In this document: positions 1-10,970 of the stretch, in pieces
Layout of the letters: every line of letters begins with the position of its first letter
Position numbering within the stretch: the stretch's first letter is position 1
Origin: CALEMW01 sp035447065
GTDB taxonomy: Bacteria > Krumholzibacteriota > Krumholzibacteriia > LZORAL124-64-63
Length of the DNA stretch: 20,717 nt
Reading direction: 5' to 3'
Assembly: GCA_035447065.1 (NCBI GenBank)
Contig: DAOTGJ010000050.1
Coordinates: forward strand, 1-20,717
Position numbers and translations under genes: made by a program
Notes under the pieces: generated by a model
Seen by the model: only the letters and a program-made list of their open reading frames with translations
Databases searched by the model: none
Told to the model about the DNA's origin: nothing

Positions 1-853
1 AGTTCGCCACGTGCAGCGCGTGGAAGCAGAGGTAGTCCCGGATCAGTCCGTGCCACTCCTGGAACGCCTCGTCGCCCAGCTCGCGCCGGATGTCCGTCTC
101 CGACGGCATGCCGCGCGGCGAGTCGGCCAGGGTGTCCAGCTTGGCGAGCACGGCGTCGTAGGCGTCGCGGCGCTCGGCGCTGATCACCAGCTCCGTGTTG
201 TAGGGGCCGAAGCTGAACACGGCGCCGCGGTCGTTGGCGCTCATCCAGGTCACGAACTCCTCGATCATGTCCAGGTGCTTCTTGCGGCGCGCGCCCTCGG
301 GCTCCACCCAGTGCGGGTGGCGCAGGAAGGTGACCGTGAAGGGCGGCAGGTCGTCCACGAAGTCCACGGTGACCTGCTCGGCCTCGTCGTCCACCTGCAC
401 CGAGTCCACGAACACGCCCAGGTAGCCCACCAGCACGTCGGTGAAGAACTTGCGGCCCTGGGCCTTGTCGTCGCCGGTCTCGTAGGCGGCCTGGGCCTCC
501 TCCAAGATGCCGCGGATGGTGATGAGGCGGTCGCGCTCGCCGGGCTCCATGTCCCAGGTGTCGTCCTGGGCGCGCAGCGGCAGGAAGGGCAGGCCGTTGA
601 GCAGCAGGGTGTCCTGGCCCACGGCGGTGAAGGTCCAGGGCGACGGGATGGGGGCGCCGTAGCCCACCAGCAGGGCCTTGCCCTCCACGGTCACGGAGCC
701 GTCGTCGTTGATGTCGTAGGCGAAGAACTCGCCCTGGAACGCCCGGTAGTAGACGAAGAGGCCCACGGCCAGGACCGCCTCGATGACGGCCACCAGGATC
801 AGGGTCCGCCGCAGGCTGAACTTGGCGGAGAGGAAGCGCGGGTTGTCGTTCAT
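1..853 (-). CDS. Membrane-anchored protein of unknown function (partial, 3' end outside window)
   Basis: I do not recognise this protein. The visible 284 residues begin with a short basic cytoplasmic segment (residues 1-16), then one hydrophobic segment (about 17-37, rich in Leu/Val/Ala) that should be an uncleaved signal anchor, then a large acidic soluble part predicted to face the periplasm. Just after the membrane segment, residues 47-53 read DINDDGS, which resembles a calcium-binding dockerin/EF-hand-like loop, although only one copy is seen. The rest is D/E-rich with alternating strand- and helix-like stretches. The ATG at 851-853 has only a weak ribosome site upstream; it is chosen because the membrane segment follows directly and no better in-frame start exists. 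The frame is open through base 1, so the C-terminus is missing. It is divergent from the peptidase gene at 1067. Confidence 0.72.
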   Translation of the reverse strand, partial: MNDNPRFLSAKFSLRRTLILVAVIEAVLAVGLFVYYRAFQGEFFAYDINDDGSVTVEGKALLVGYGAPIPSPWTFTAVGQDTLLLNGLPFLPLRAQDDTWDMEPGERDRLITIRGILEEAQAAYETGDDKAQGRKFFTDVLVGYLGVFVDSVQVDDEAEQVTVDFVDDLPPFTVTFLRHPHWVEPEGARRKKHLDMIEEFVTWMSANDRGAVFSFGPYNTELVISAERRDAYDAVLAKLDTLADSPRGMPSETDIRRELGDEAFQEWHGLIRDYLCFHALHVAN

Positions 854-1066
854 GAGCAAGCTGCCATCCGGCCTCGTCGAAAGCTGGGGAGTCCGATGTC
901 ACCCCCGCGCGCGGCGGGCCCCCTGACGTCGGTTCTGATTGAGAAGCACTTATGATAGCACAAATTATCGCATGATGCGAGGTTTCTTGTGGTGGTGGTC
1001 CGGGCGGGGGATCGGGGGTACCATGGGTCCATCGCCGGATCCTATCGCATGCATCGGGGGAGCGCC
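854..1066. promoter_or_regulatory. Divergent intergenic region with an A+T-rich island and a 13-bp palindrome
   Basis: These 213 bases separate two divergently transcribed genes, so they must hold the control region of one or both. Most is GC-rich, but about 935-990 is clearly A+T-rich compared with its surroundings. Within it, 968-980 is an odd-length perfect palindrome, TCGCAT-G-ATGCGA, a possible operator. Promoter-like pairs can be proposed (for example TTGAGA at 939-944 with AATTAT at 963-968, spacing 18), but the matches are weak and I do not assign a start site. Confidence 0.35.
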
Positions 1067-2407
1067 ATGAGCCACGTGTGGGAACAGTACCGCTACCGCG
1101 GCGACGCCGCGGACGTCCAGACCCTCTTCGACACCTACCGCATCCAGGACTACCTGGAGGTGTACGAGGAGAACGCCCGCCGCCACGACCAGGGCGTGCG
1201 CGAGCAGCTCATGACCCACGGCATCCGCCTGAACGAGAAGCTGTCGCCGCGCATCTACCGGCTGTACCACGAGGTGTGCGACGCGCTGGAGATCGCCGGC
1301 GACGCCGAGGTGTTCTGCCTGCCGGACACGGACGTGAACGCCTTCGCCATCCTGGACGTGCGCAAGGAGGGCACGCTGACCCTCATCGGCGTGACCAGCG
1401 GCGCGTTGGAACAGCTGGACGACGCGGAGCTGAAGTCCATCCTGGGCCACGAGTTCGGCCACTTCCTCTACGGGCACAACCGCATGAACGCGCTGCTGAC
1501 CAGCGACGAGGACAACCCCGCCATGACCGTGCTGCCGCCCTTCGGCGAGAGCCTGTTCCTGCGCTGGCGCAAGAAGGCGGAGATCAGCTGCGACCGCGCG
1601 GGGCTGCTGGCGTGCGGCGACTTCCACGCGTCGGCGCGGGCGCTGCTCAAGGCCACCTTCGGGCTGAGCGAGAAGAACCTCAACCTGGACGTGGACTCGC
1701 TGGTGGCGCAGGTGGACGAGATCCGCACCTCGCCGGAGCTGATCGAGAGCACCTTCGCCTCGCACCCGCTGCTGCCCATCCGGCTGAAGGCCCTGGAGCT
1801 CTTCGCGCGCAGCGATCTGGCCGATGCGTGCGGCTGCCGGCTGGAGGGGCCGAGCCATCCCCTGCCGGTGGTGGACGACCAGGTGGACGAGCTCATCACG
1901 CTCACGCGCCGTCATCCGGTGAAGCCGCTGAGCAAGGCGGTCATGGACGTGATCGCCCTGGGCGGCGCGCAGGTCATGGGGGCCGACGCCCATGTGGGCG
2001 AGGAGGAGGTGCGGCTGCTGGTGCAGACGCTGCACGGGCTGTTCACCGACGAGCCGGAGTCCGTCATCGTGACGGACCGCGACGAGATCGAGAAGCGGCT
2101 GCCCGAGGCGTGCGCGGTGATCCGCAAGGAGGGCGGCGAGCAGGAGAAGGGCTTCGTGATCTCGCGGCTGGCGGCGCTGGCCTTCGCCGACGGGGCGCTC
2201 ATGGAGTCGGAGAACACGGCGATCCTGAAGGTGGCGGAGCTGCTGGAGTTCCCGCCGGACGCGGCCTACCGCATCATCGTGGGGGCGGCGCAGGCGGGCG
2301 GGATGCGGGTGGACGCCACGCTGAACCGCATCGTCACGGACCTGCAGCGGTCCTTCCGCAAGCGGCCGCCCGGCGAGGGGCGGGGCGTGCCGCCCCTGTG
2401 GCGGTAG
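1067..2407 (+). CDS. M48-family zinc metallopeptidase with C-terminal TerB-like domain
   Basis: This 446-residue protein has an N-terminal M48-type (Ste24/HtpX-like) peptidase domain. The zinc motif HEFGH is at 128-132 with catalytic E129, followed by the family's typical glycine/histidine stretch. The third zinc ligand is probably E172 in AEISCDRA, and the late M48 signature SHPLLPIRL lies at 232-240. Unlike HtpX or Ste24, no membrane segment or signal peptide is visible, so it is probably cytoplasmic. Residues about 285-430 are all-helical and include LAFADGALMESE (371-382), which looks like a TerB/DjlA-type tellurite-resistance-associated domain. Family substrates are often misfolded or membrane proteins; the target here cannot be read. 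The start at 1067 is preferred over an upstream in-frame start at 989 because GGGGGAG sits 4-10 nt upstream and the extra 26 residues look non-coding. It converges on the kinase gene with only 3 nt between stop codons. Confidence 0.88.
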   Translation: MSHVWEQYRYRGDAADVQTLFDTYRIQDYLEVYEENARRHDQGVREQLMTHGIRLNEKLSPRIYRLYHEVCDALEIAGDAEVFCLPDTDVNAFAILDVRKEGTLTLIGVTSGALEQLDDAELKSILGHEFGHFLYGHNRMNALLTSDEDNPAMTVLPPFGESLFLRWRKKAEISCDRAGLLACGDFHASARALLKATFGLSEKNLNLDVDSLVAQVDEIRTSPELIESTFASHPLLPIRLKALELFARSDLADACGCRLEGPSHPLPVVDDQVDELITLTRRHPVKPLSKAVMDVIALGGAQVMGADAHVGEEEVRLLVQTLHGLFTDEPESVIVTDRDEIEKRLPEACAVIRKEGGEQEKGFVISRLAALAFADGALMESENTAILKVAELLEFPPDAAYRIIVGAAQAGGMRVDATLNRIVTDLQRSFRKRPPGEGRGVPPLWR

Positions 2408-2410
2408 GGA

Positions 2411-5220
<2,810 letters not shown>

Positions 5221-5224
<4 letters not shown>

Positions 5225-5832
5225 GGCTTGGTGATCACCTCGCAGAGCCGCAGGGCGCGGGATTCCAGATCATGGCCCTCGCGATGGAGGGCCTCCAGGT
5301 TCACCACGATCCGCGGGCGGTCGTCCTTCAGGTCCAGGCCGATGCTCAGGCCGTCGCGCACGTCGTCGGCATCGGCCGCCAGGGTCAGCACGCCGCGGGC
5401 ACGCGCCGCCGCCTGGATCTCCTTGAGCAGGTCATGGCAGCCGCGGGTCACGTAGAGCACGTCCACGTGGTCGGCCTCCAGCACGGCCCCCAGATCCATC
5501 CCGTCGCGGTAGTTCACGTTGGTGAAGGTGAACGGGCGGCCGTTGACCGTCTTGTCCTTCTGGCCGCGCAGCGCCGCGGTGAAGGCCTCAGCGCCGGCCT
5601 CCGAGGACTCGTGGCCCGCGTGCGTCAGCACGGCGAGATGGATCGTCTCGCCGGCGTCCTCGGCCAGGGTGCGGTCGTAGGTCAGCATCTTGAACAGGAT
5701 GGGCACCTGCTTCTCCTCGGGCACGATGCCGGCCCGCGCGGCGCTCCCGCTCCCGCACAGCACGCACAGCAGCCCCAGCCACCCCAAGGCGGCTGCGGAC
5801 CGGCGCGTCGATGCCGTGCGGCTCATGCCCAT
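5221..5832 (-). CDS. YfiR-family (DUF4154) periplasmic signalling protein
   Basis: This 203-residue protein has a basic N-terminus and a hydrophobic stretch (about 13-29), with likely signal-peptidase cleavage near ARA-G (residues 32-35), so the mature protein is periplasmic. The C-terminal half carries the YfiR pattern: a run around GVLTLAAD (147-154), GLSIGLDL (161-168), IVVNLEALHREGHDLESRAL (175-194) and the final helix. In Pseudomonas YfiBNR, YfiR binds the periplasmic CHASE8 part of YfiN and holds it off. Here the next gene, overlapping by 4 nt, encodes a CHASE8 histidine kinase, so a similar inhibitory pairing is a good inference. Mature cysteines are few (C132, C197), unlike the four I recall in P. 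aeruginosa YfiR. The start at 5832 is preferred over the ATG at 5826 because a GGACGGAG site lies 7 nt upstream. Only one base separates it from the stop codon of receptor 1. Confidence 0.88.
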
Positions 5833-5833
5833 C

Positions 5834-7923
5834 CTAGAACTCCGTCCTCACGCTCAGACGCGCGCGCCGCTCCTGCACCATGGCCAGGGGCAGGTCATGG
5901 TAGCGTTCATCCAGAAGGTTGATCACGCCGGCGGTCACGTGGGTGGCGCCGCCGCGCGGGTTCCAGTGCCAGGTCAGGTCCAGGACGGTCCGGTCGCCGG
6001 CCTTCTCCGAGTCCGAGGTGCCGTACAGGGAGCCGACCCGGAACGTGGTGCGGCTGCGGTGCTGTCCCCGCAGCGCCAGGGAGTGATGGGGAGTGACGTC
6101 CCAGGTCACCGTGGCGCCGCCGATGTGGCGCGGGGTCTTGAGGACCTCGCCGCCGCCGTCCGCCATGTCCGCGTCGGTGACCGACCAGCGGGCCTTCACG
6201 CCCACGCGATCGCCCAGACGCGTCTCCAGGGAGTACTCCATGCCGAGCATGACCCAGTCGTCGTCGTTGATGAAGGCCATCTCGCTGGGGATCCCCGGCA
6301 TGAAGGCGGGAGGAGAGGGGTAGGTGGCCACCACGTCCATGTCGATGATGTTGCTCACCTCGTTGCGGAAGATCACCACCGAGGCCAGGACGTCGGGGGT
6401 CAGCATGCCCTGGTAGCCCACCTCCAGGGAACGGATCTCCTCCGATTCCAGATCCAGCCCCCCATGCACGAACTGGGTGTAGCCGGGGATCGCCGACACC
6501 TCCGTGCTCCAGTAGCTCTCCAGGTAGGACGGATCGCGATAGGCCACGCCGTAGGAGGCCCGCAGTGTGTGGCTGGCGCCGGGACGGAACACCACGCCGG
6601 CACGGGGCGCCACATGGCCCCCCACCAAGGGATGGTCGTCGTAGCGGGCCCCGAGCGAGAGCAGGAGCCCCTCGCATGCCCGCCACTCATCGGCCAGGAA
6701 GGCGGACCAGATGTTCTGGGTATAAGTGTTGTCGTCGAAGACCCAGCTCACGTTCTTGCGCCGCACCTCGCCGCCCCACTGCAGCCGATGGCCGCCGCCC
6801 GGGCGGATCACGTGGTTGAGCTCCAGCGCCGCCACGTCGGCGTCGAGCTCGCTGGAGAGGTCCAGGTACTCCACGTCGCCGCGGGGGATCACGTCCAGGT
6901 TCCAGGTGTTGCGGAAGGCCTGCACGCGCAGGTCGCGCCACTCCAGCAGCGCGCTCTGGTAGCCGGTCTGCCCGTCCAGGTCCAGGGNNNNNNNNNNNNN
7001 NNNNNNNNNNNNNNNNNNNNNNNNNNNNNNNNNNNNNNNNNNNNNNNNNNNNNNNNNNNNNNNNNNNNNNNNNNNNNNNNNNNNNNNTCGCGCCACTCCA
7101 GCAGCGCGCTCTGGTAGCCGGTCTGCCCGTCCAGGTCCAGGGCCTGGGACGACGGCACGAAGTACATGATGCCCGAGGTGCCTCCGGCTCCGAAGGTGAG
7201 CCGCGTGTCCTCGCCGGCCGACCACTGCACCTTGGCGTTGAGGCGCAGCCCATCGCCCTCCTGCTCATCGGTCTCCATGTTCCGCATCACGGCCTGGGTG
7301 GAGCTCACGCGCCAGACCACATCATCGCCGCCGCCGGAGTGGATTACAGTGCCCTTGAACGTGCCGGTGGACTCCACCACGCCGCGCACGCGGGTCCCCT
7401 CCAGCTCGTCCGGGCGGAAGGTGATGATGTTCACCACGCAGGCGAAGGCGTTGGCGCCGTGGTAGGCCGAGCCCGGCCCCAGGATCACCTCGATGACCTT
7501 GATCTCGTCCATGGAGACCGGCAGCGACTCCCAGAAGGTCACGCCGTAGAAGTCGGCGTACACGGAGCGGCCGTCCACCAGCACGAGCACGGCGTTGGAG
7601 GCGGCCTCGTTGATGCCGCGCGCGCTCACGTCCTGGTGCGACTCCGAGGAGAACACCACGTCCATGCCGGGCAGGTCCTGCAGCAGCTCGGTGATGTGGA
7701 CCGCGCCCGCGGCCGCGATCTGCTCCGCGGTGATCACGTAGGCCGTGACCGGCGTCTCGCTGATCTTCTGCTCGTGCTTGGAGGCGGTCACCACCACCTG
7801 GTCCAGCAGGGCGGAGAGGTCGAGCTCGCTGAAGTCGTCGTAGTCCTGGGCGGCCGCGACGACGCCGGCGGCGCCCAGCAGCGCCGCCGCGAGGATCCAT
7901 GGGGTGCGTTTCGCGCGCTTCAC
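5834..7923 (-). CDS. TonB-dependent receptor 1 (intact gene split by an artificial assembly gap)
   Basis: This is an outer-membrane receptor with a signal peptide (about 1-25), a short acidic linker, the TonB-box-like DQVVVTA (41-47), a plug domain with conserved runs such as DVSARG, LVLVDGRSVY, GPGSAYHGANAFA and VVNIIT, and then a 22-strand-type barrel ending in TEF with the C-terminal Phe expected for outer-membrane insertion. No STN signalling domain precedes the plug. The gene is interrupted by 100 N flanked by an identical 55-bp sequence. Merging the two copies gives one frame of 644 residues, colinear with the neighbouring paralogue. The start is the GTG at 7923, with GGAGG 7 nt upstream; GTG at 7926 is the alternative, but the GTG-AAG start matches the paralogue. 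Its stop lies 1 nt from the YfiR-family gene. The ligand is unknown; family members import siderophores, cobalamin, metals or glycans, and some act as sensors. Confidence 0.9.
6933..6987. repeat. 55-bp contig-end duplicate, left copy
   Basis: These 55 bases directly before the N run are identical to 7088-7142 directly after it. They encode, on the minus strand, the same receptor segment (around DLDGQTGYQSALLEWR). An exact duplicate that ends and begins at the gap edges is what remains when two contigs overlapping by one k-mer are placed side by side by a scaffolder rather than merged. Confidence 0.97.
6988..7087. other. Assembly gap of 100 N
   Basis: This is a run of exactly 100 unknown bases, a standard placeholder for a gap of unestimated size. 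Because both flanks are the same 55 bases in the same orientation, the true distance is most simply minus 55 bp. Deleting the N run and one copy (155 bp) rejoins the receptor frame. Confidence 0.98.
7088..7142. repeat. 55-bp contig-end duplicate, right copy
   Basis: This is the second copy of the sequence at 6933-6987, starting at the first base after the N run. Coding resumes in the same receptor 1 frame, and it should be collapsed with the left copy. Confidence 0.97.
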
Positions 7924-7926
7924 CAC

Positions 7927-8061
7927 GACGCCTCCATGAGGGATTTCCGTTCTGCGGATCCCGCATAGGATCCGTCCACGGGATCATCGACCGTCCGCTG
8001 GACGCCTTGAGCCCGGATCCCGGTTCCCGGAACTGCAACTCGCAAGGATTCCACGACTTGC
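7927..8061. promoter_or_regulatory. Spacer between the two receptor genes with clustered GGATCC-like motifs
   Basis: This 135-nt gap lies between receptor 2 (stop at 8062) and receptor 1. It holds GGATCC at 7956-7961, 7968-7973 and 8015-8020, GGATC at 7981, and related GGATTTCC (7941), GGTTCC (8022) and GGATTCC (8046). It also has an odd palindrome GTTCC-C-GGAAC (8023-8033) and three CCCGG copies at exact 7-bp spacing (8012, 8019, 8026). No clear -10/-35 pair is seen. The spacing allows either a separate promoter for receptor 1 or read-through from receptor 2. Confidence 0.3.
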
Positions 8062-10005
8062 TCAGAACGCATGGCGCAGGCTGAGGCGCCAGCGGCGCCT
8101 CTGCTCCAGGGTCAGGGGGTGGTCGCGCCCACGCTCGTCGAAGAGGTTCATGGCCCCGGCCACCAGGTGGGTGTCGCCGCCCGGGTTCCAGTGCCAGAGC
8201 AGGTCCACGGTGGTGGAGGCCGGCGCCTCCTGGAGCAGCGTGGAGGCCGCGATGAGGTTCCCGGTCCAGACCGTGGCGGCGCGGTGATGGAGGGCCAACC
8301 GCACGTCGTGGCCCGCGCCGGCGTCGGCGACCGCGGAGGCGGCCACCAGGTGCGCGGGAGCCCGCTCCACCGCGAGCCCGTCGGCCAGCCCTTCCACCTG
8401 CACGTAGGACCAGGATCCCCGCAGCGTCAGCGCATCCGTGGGACGGGCCTCCAGCACGGCCTCTCCGCCCAGGAGCTTCCAGCCCTCGGTGTTCCCGAAG
8501 ACGATCACCCGGGGGATGCCCGGCAGGGGCGCGGGCGGCGAGGGGTAGGAAGAGCCCACCGTGAAGTCGATGATCGAGCGCACCTCGTTGCGGAACGCGG
8601 CCAGGCCCACCATCAGGTCGTCGCGCAGCAGACCCTGATAGCCCACCTCCAGGGAACGGAGCTGTTCGGAGTCCAGGCCCGTGCTGCCCTGCAGGGTCTG
8701 GGAGTAGCCGGGGATCACGGAGACCTCGGACAACCAGTACGACTCGATGAACGTGGGATCGCGGTAGGACACGCCGTACGACGCCCGCAGCGCGTGGTCG
8801 CGGCCGGGCCGCACCACCACGCCGCCCCGCGGCGCCAGGTGCCCGCCCACCAGGGGGTGGTCGTCGTAGCGCAGGCCCAGGGAGATCCGCAGGGCTTCGC
8901 CCGCCTTCCACTCGTCGGCCACGAAGGCGGAGACGATGGTCTGCTCGATGCTGCCGTCGCCCAGGACCCAGTCCATCATCTTGCGGCGCAACTCCCCGCC
9001 CCACTGCACGCGGTGCCCGCCCCCCGGCCGCACAACATGGCACAGCTCCAGATTCACCACGTCGCCCACGAGATCGCTGGAGAAGTCCAGGTACACCTGG
9101 TCCGCGGAGGGCTTGACCCCCACGCGCCAGCCGTTCCAGAAGCCGCGCACCTGCAGGTCGCGCCACTCGAAGTGCGCCGAGGCGTGGGCGATGGTGCCGT
9201 CGATGTCCAGGGACTGCTCGGCCGGCCACATGAAGATGTTGCCCCGGCTGGCGCCCGCGTCGCAGGTCAGACGGCTGTCCGCGCCGGTCCTCCAGGATGC
9301 CTTCACATGGCCGCGGCCCAGATCGCCCTCGCGGAAGTCCATCTCCCAGTTGTAGTGGCGGGAGAACGTGGCGCTGGCGCGCCAGGCGAAGTCCTCGTCG
9401 CCCACGCCGTGGATCACCGAGGCGCGCATGTTCCCCACGTCTTCCGCGGCGGTGCGCACGATGGTGCCTATCTGCGCGTCGGCGTCGTAGGTGAGGATGT
9501 TGATCACGCAGGCGAAGGCGTTGGCGCCGTAGTAAGCGGAGCCCGGCCCCAGGATCACCTCCACGGCGCGGATCTCCTCCATGGCCAGCGGCAGCGACTC
9601 CCAGAGGGAGACGCCGTAGAAGTCGAAGTACACGGAGCGGCCGTCGATCAGCACGAGCACGTTGTTGGAGGCCAGATCGTTGAGGCCGCGGGCGCTCACG
9701 TCGGTCTGGGAGGAGGAGTTGGCGATGACGTCCAGGCCCGGTACGTCGCGCAGCAGCTCGGGCAGGCTCAACGCACCCGAAGCCGCGATCTGCTCCGCGG
9801 TGATGACGTAGGCGGAGACCGGCGAGTCGCCGACGGTCTGCTCGTGCTTGGCGGCGGTGACCACCACCTGGTCCAGCAGCGCGGAGAGGTCCAGCTCGTT
9901 GAAGTCGTCGTACTCTTCGGCGACGGGGCTGCCGGGCGCGGCGGCCAGCAGCACCACGGCGGCCAGGACGGCGAAGGCGCGGTTTCCAGGGGACGATGTC
10001 TTCAC
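8062..10005 (-). CDS. TonB-dependent receptor 2 (tandem paralogue of receptor 1)
   Basis: This 647-residue outer-membrane receptor is colinear with receptor 1. It has a signal peptide (about 1-29), the same acidic opening EYDDFNELDLSALLDQVVVTA with a TonB-box-like end, a plug with DVSARGLND, LVLIDGRSVY, GPGSAYYGANAFA and VINILT, then a barrel ending in HAF with terminal Phe. Plug and periplasmic turns are close to receptor 1, whereas much of the barrel and loop sequence differs, as expected for paralogues with different ligands. There is no STN domain. The start is the GTG at 10005, which has GGAGG 5 nt upstream and gives the GTG-AAG opening shared with receptor 1; an in-frame ATG at 10026 would add seven residues before the signal peptide and lacks a good ribosome site. 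It probably begins the receptor-YfiR-kinase cassette. No tonB, exbB or exbD genes lie in the window, so energy coupling must come from elsewhere. Confidence 0.93.
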   Translation of the reverse strand: MKTSSPGNRAFAVLAAVVLLAAAPGSPVAEEYDDFNELDLSALLDQVVVTAAKHEQTVGDSPVSAYVITAEQIAASGALSLPELLRDVPGLDVIANSSSQTDVSARGLNDLASNNVLVLIDGRSVYFDFYGVSLWESLPLAMEEIRAVEVILGPGSAYYGANAFACVINILTYDADAQIGTIVRTAAEDVGNMRASVIHGVGDEDFAWRASATFSRHYNWEMDFREGDLGRGHVKASWRTGADSRLTCDAGASRGNIFMWPAEQSLDIDGTIAHASAHFEWRDLQVRGFWNGWRVGVKPSADQVYLDFSSDLVGDVVNLELCHVVRPGGGHRVQWGGELRRKMMDWVLGDGSIEQTIVSAFVADEWKAGEALRISLGLRYDDHPLVGGHLAPRGGVVVRPGRDHALRASYGVSYRDPTFIESYWLSEVSVIPGYSQTLQGSTGLDSEQLRSLEVGYQGLLRDDLMVGLAAFRNEVRSIIDFTVGSSYPSPPAPLPGIPRVIVFGNTEGWKLLGGEAVLEARPTDALTLRGSWSYVQVEGLADGLAVERAPAHLVAASAVADAGAGHDVRLALHHRAATVWTGNLIAASTLLQEAPASTTVDLLWHWNPGGDTHLVAGAMNLFDERGRDHPLTLEQRRRWRLSLRHAF

Positions 10006-10027
10006 GCCGGGCCTCCGTGCGCGCATG

Positions 10028-10063
10028 CCGAACCGTCGACCCCTTGCGGGTGGGGCCGTTCGG
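10028..10063 (-). terminator. Imperfect hairpin between exonuclease gene and receptor 2
   Basis: CCGAAC (10028-10033) pairs with GTTCGG (10058-10063), and inside it CCCC (10040-10043) pairs with GGGG (10052-10055). It lies after the exonuclease stop codon and just ahead of the receptor 2 ribosome site. It could terminate exonuclease transcription or be a 5' leader structure of the receptor mRNA. No T tract follows on either strand, so the function is uncertain. Confidence 0.3.
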
Positions 10064-10111
10064 TGGAGGCATCGGCACGACAGGGCGCGGCTTGAGGCTT
10101 CCCGCCGCGGC

Positions 10112-10894
10112 TCAGCTCTTGACCGGGAACCGCCCCTCCAGCGCCTCGCGCAGGACGGTCATCACGTCGGCCCCGAAGTCCTTGCCCAGCATCCACTCCA
10201 GGTAGCCGGCGTTCTCCGCCTTCACCTGCTCCAGGGACTGGTCGCGGTACTTGCCGAAGGAGAAGTAGGCCCGACCGTCGTCGCCCCAGTAGAACTTGCG
10301 GCTGCGGTCCACCCAGCGGCCCTGGTCGGGGTTGCAGAAGGCGTGGATGCCGGCGGTGTCGGCGGGGAGGTCGGCGTAGTGGGCCACCTGGGCGTCCAGC
10401 ACCGCCAGAGTGGCCTCCACGTCGGCCAGGGCGCTGTGGGCGTCCACCAGCTCCTTGCCGCAGTACTTGGCGTAGGCCGCGGTCAGGGTGCGGGGCTCCA
10501 TGCGCTTGAAGATGGTGCAGGCGTCCAGGTGGCGGCGGTCCTGGAGGTCCACGTCGCAGCCCACGCGGCGCAGCTCGTTCTCCAGCAGGGGGGCGTCGAA
10601 GAACACGGAGTTGTAGCCGGCCAGGTCCGCGCCCTCCAGCAGGGCCAGGATGTCCGCGGTCAGGGCGGCCAGGACCGGGGCGTCGGCCACGTCGTCGTCC
10701 GAGATGCCGTGCACCTTGCTGGCGCCGGGCGGGATGGGCATCTGCGGGTTCACCAGGGAGCGGAAGGTGCGCCGCGAGCCGTCGGGCTCCACGCGGATCA
10801 TGGCGATCTCCACGATGCGGTCGCGGTCCACGGCCGTGCCGGTGGTCTCCAGATCGAAGGCGACGAGGGGGCGGTCGAGCTGCAGGTTCTGCAT
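10112..10894 (-). CDS. DnaQ-like DEDDh 3'-5' exonuclease with ExoX-like C-terminal domain
   Basis: This 260-residue cytoplasmic nuclease of the DEDDh superfamily (DNA polymerase III epsilon/RNase T/ExoX type) hydrolyses nucleic acid from 3' ends using two metal ions. The acidic core is intact: D14 and E16 in FDLETTG (motif I), D100 in GYNSVFFDAPLL (motif II), and H153 with D158 in HSALADVEAT (motif III). Residues about 198-257, with SFGKYRDQSLEQV and YLEWMLGKDF, match the small C-terminal domain known from exodeoxyribonuclease X-like proteins. It is probably a repair or proofreading-type exonuclease rather than a polymerase subunit. The ATG at 10894 has AAGGA 5 nt upstream; the longer frame to 10999 would run into the neighbouring promoter region. 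It is divergent from the metal efflux operon. Confidence 0.9.
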   Translation of the reverse strand: MQNLQLDRPLVAFDLETTGTAVDRDRIVEIAMIRVEPDGSRRTFRSLVNPQMPIPPGASKVHGISDDDVADAPVLAALTADILALLEGADLAGYNSVFFDAPLLENELRRVGCDVDLQDRRHLDACTIFKRMEPRTLTAAYAKYCGKELVDAHSALADVEATLAVLDAQVAHYADLPADTAGIHAFCNPDQGRWVDRSRKFYWGDDGRAYFSFGKYRDQSLEQVKAENAGYLEWMLGKDFGADVMTVLREALEGRFPVKS

Positions 10895-10970
10895 GGCGGT
10901 CCTTCCGGGTATTCTGGGGTGATCCGGGCAGCTTAGCGGTCGGGACGACGGGTGGCAAGGCGGCGCCGCG

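Noticed and set aside
939..968. TTGAGA/AATTAT as a promoter of the M48 peptidase gene
   Set aside because: Consensus match is poor and the distance to the start codon is about 100 nt; only the general control region is annotated.
6933..7142. The 55-bp repeat as a biological direct repeat or recombination site
   Set aside because: Both copies abut the N run precisely and encode the same receptor segment, so an unmerged contig overlap is the simpler explanation.
5834..7225. Reading receptor 1 as two separate truncated genes or a pseudogene
   Set aside because: The break coincides exactly with an N run flanked by an identical 55-bp sequence, and merging restores one paralogue-length frame.
8071..10095. 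A 674-codon plus-strand open frame opposite receptor 2
   Set aside because: Composition is of the same antisense type, and the minus strand encodes a full receptor with signal peptide, plug and C-terminal Phe.
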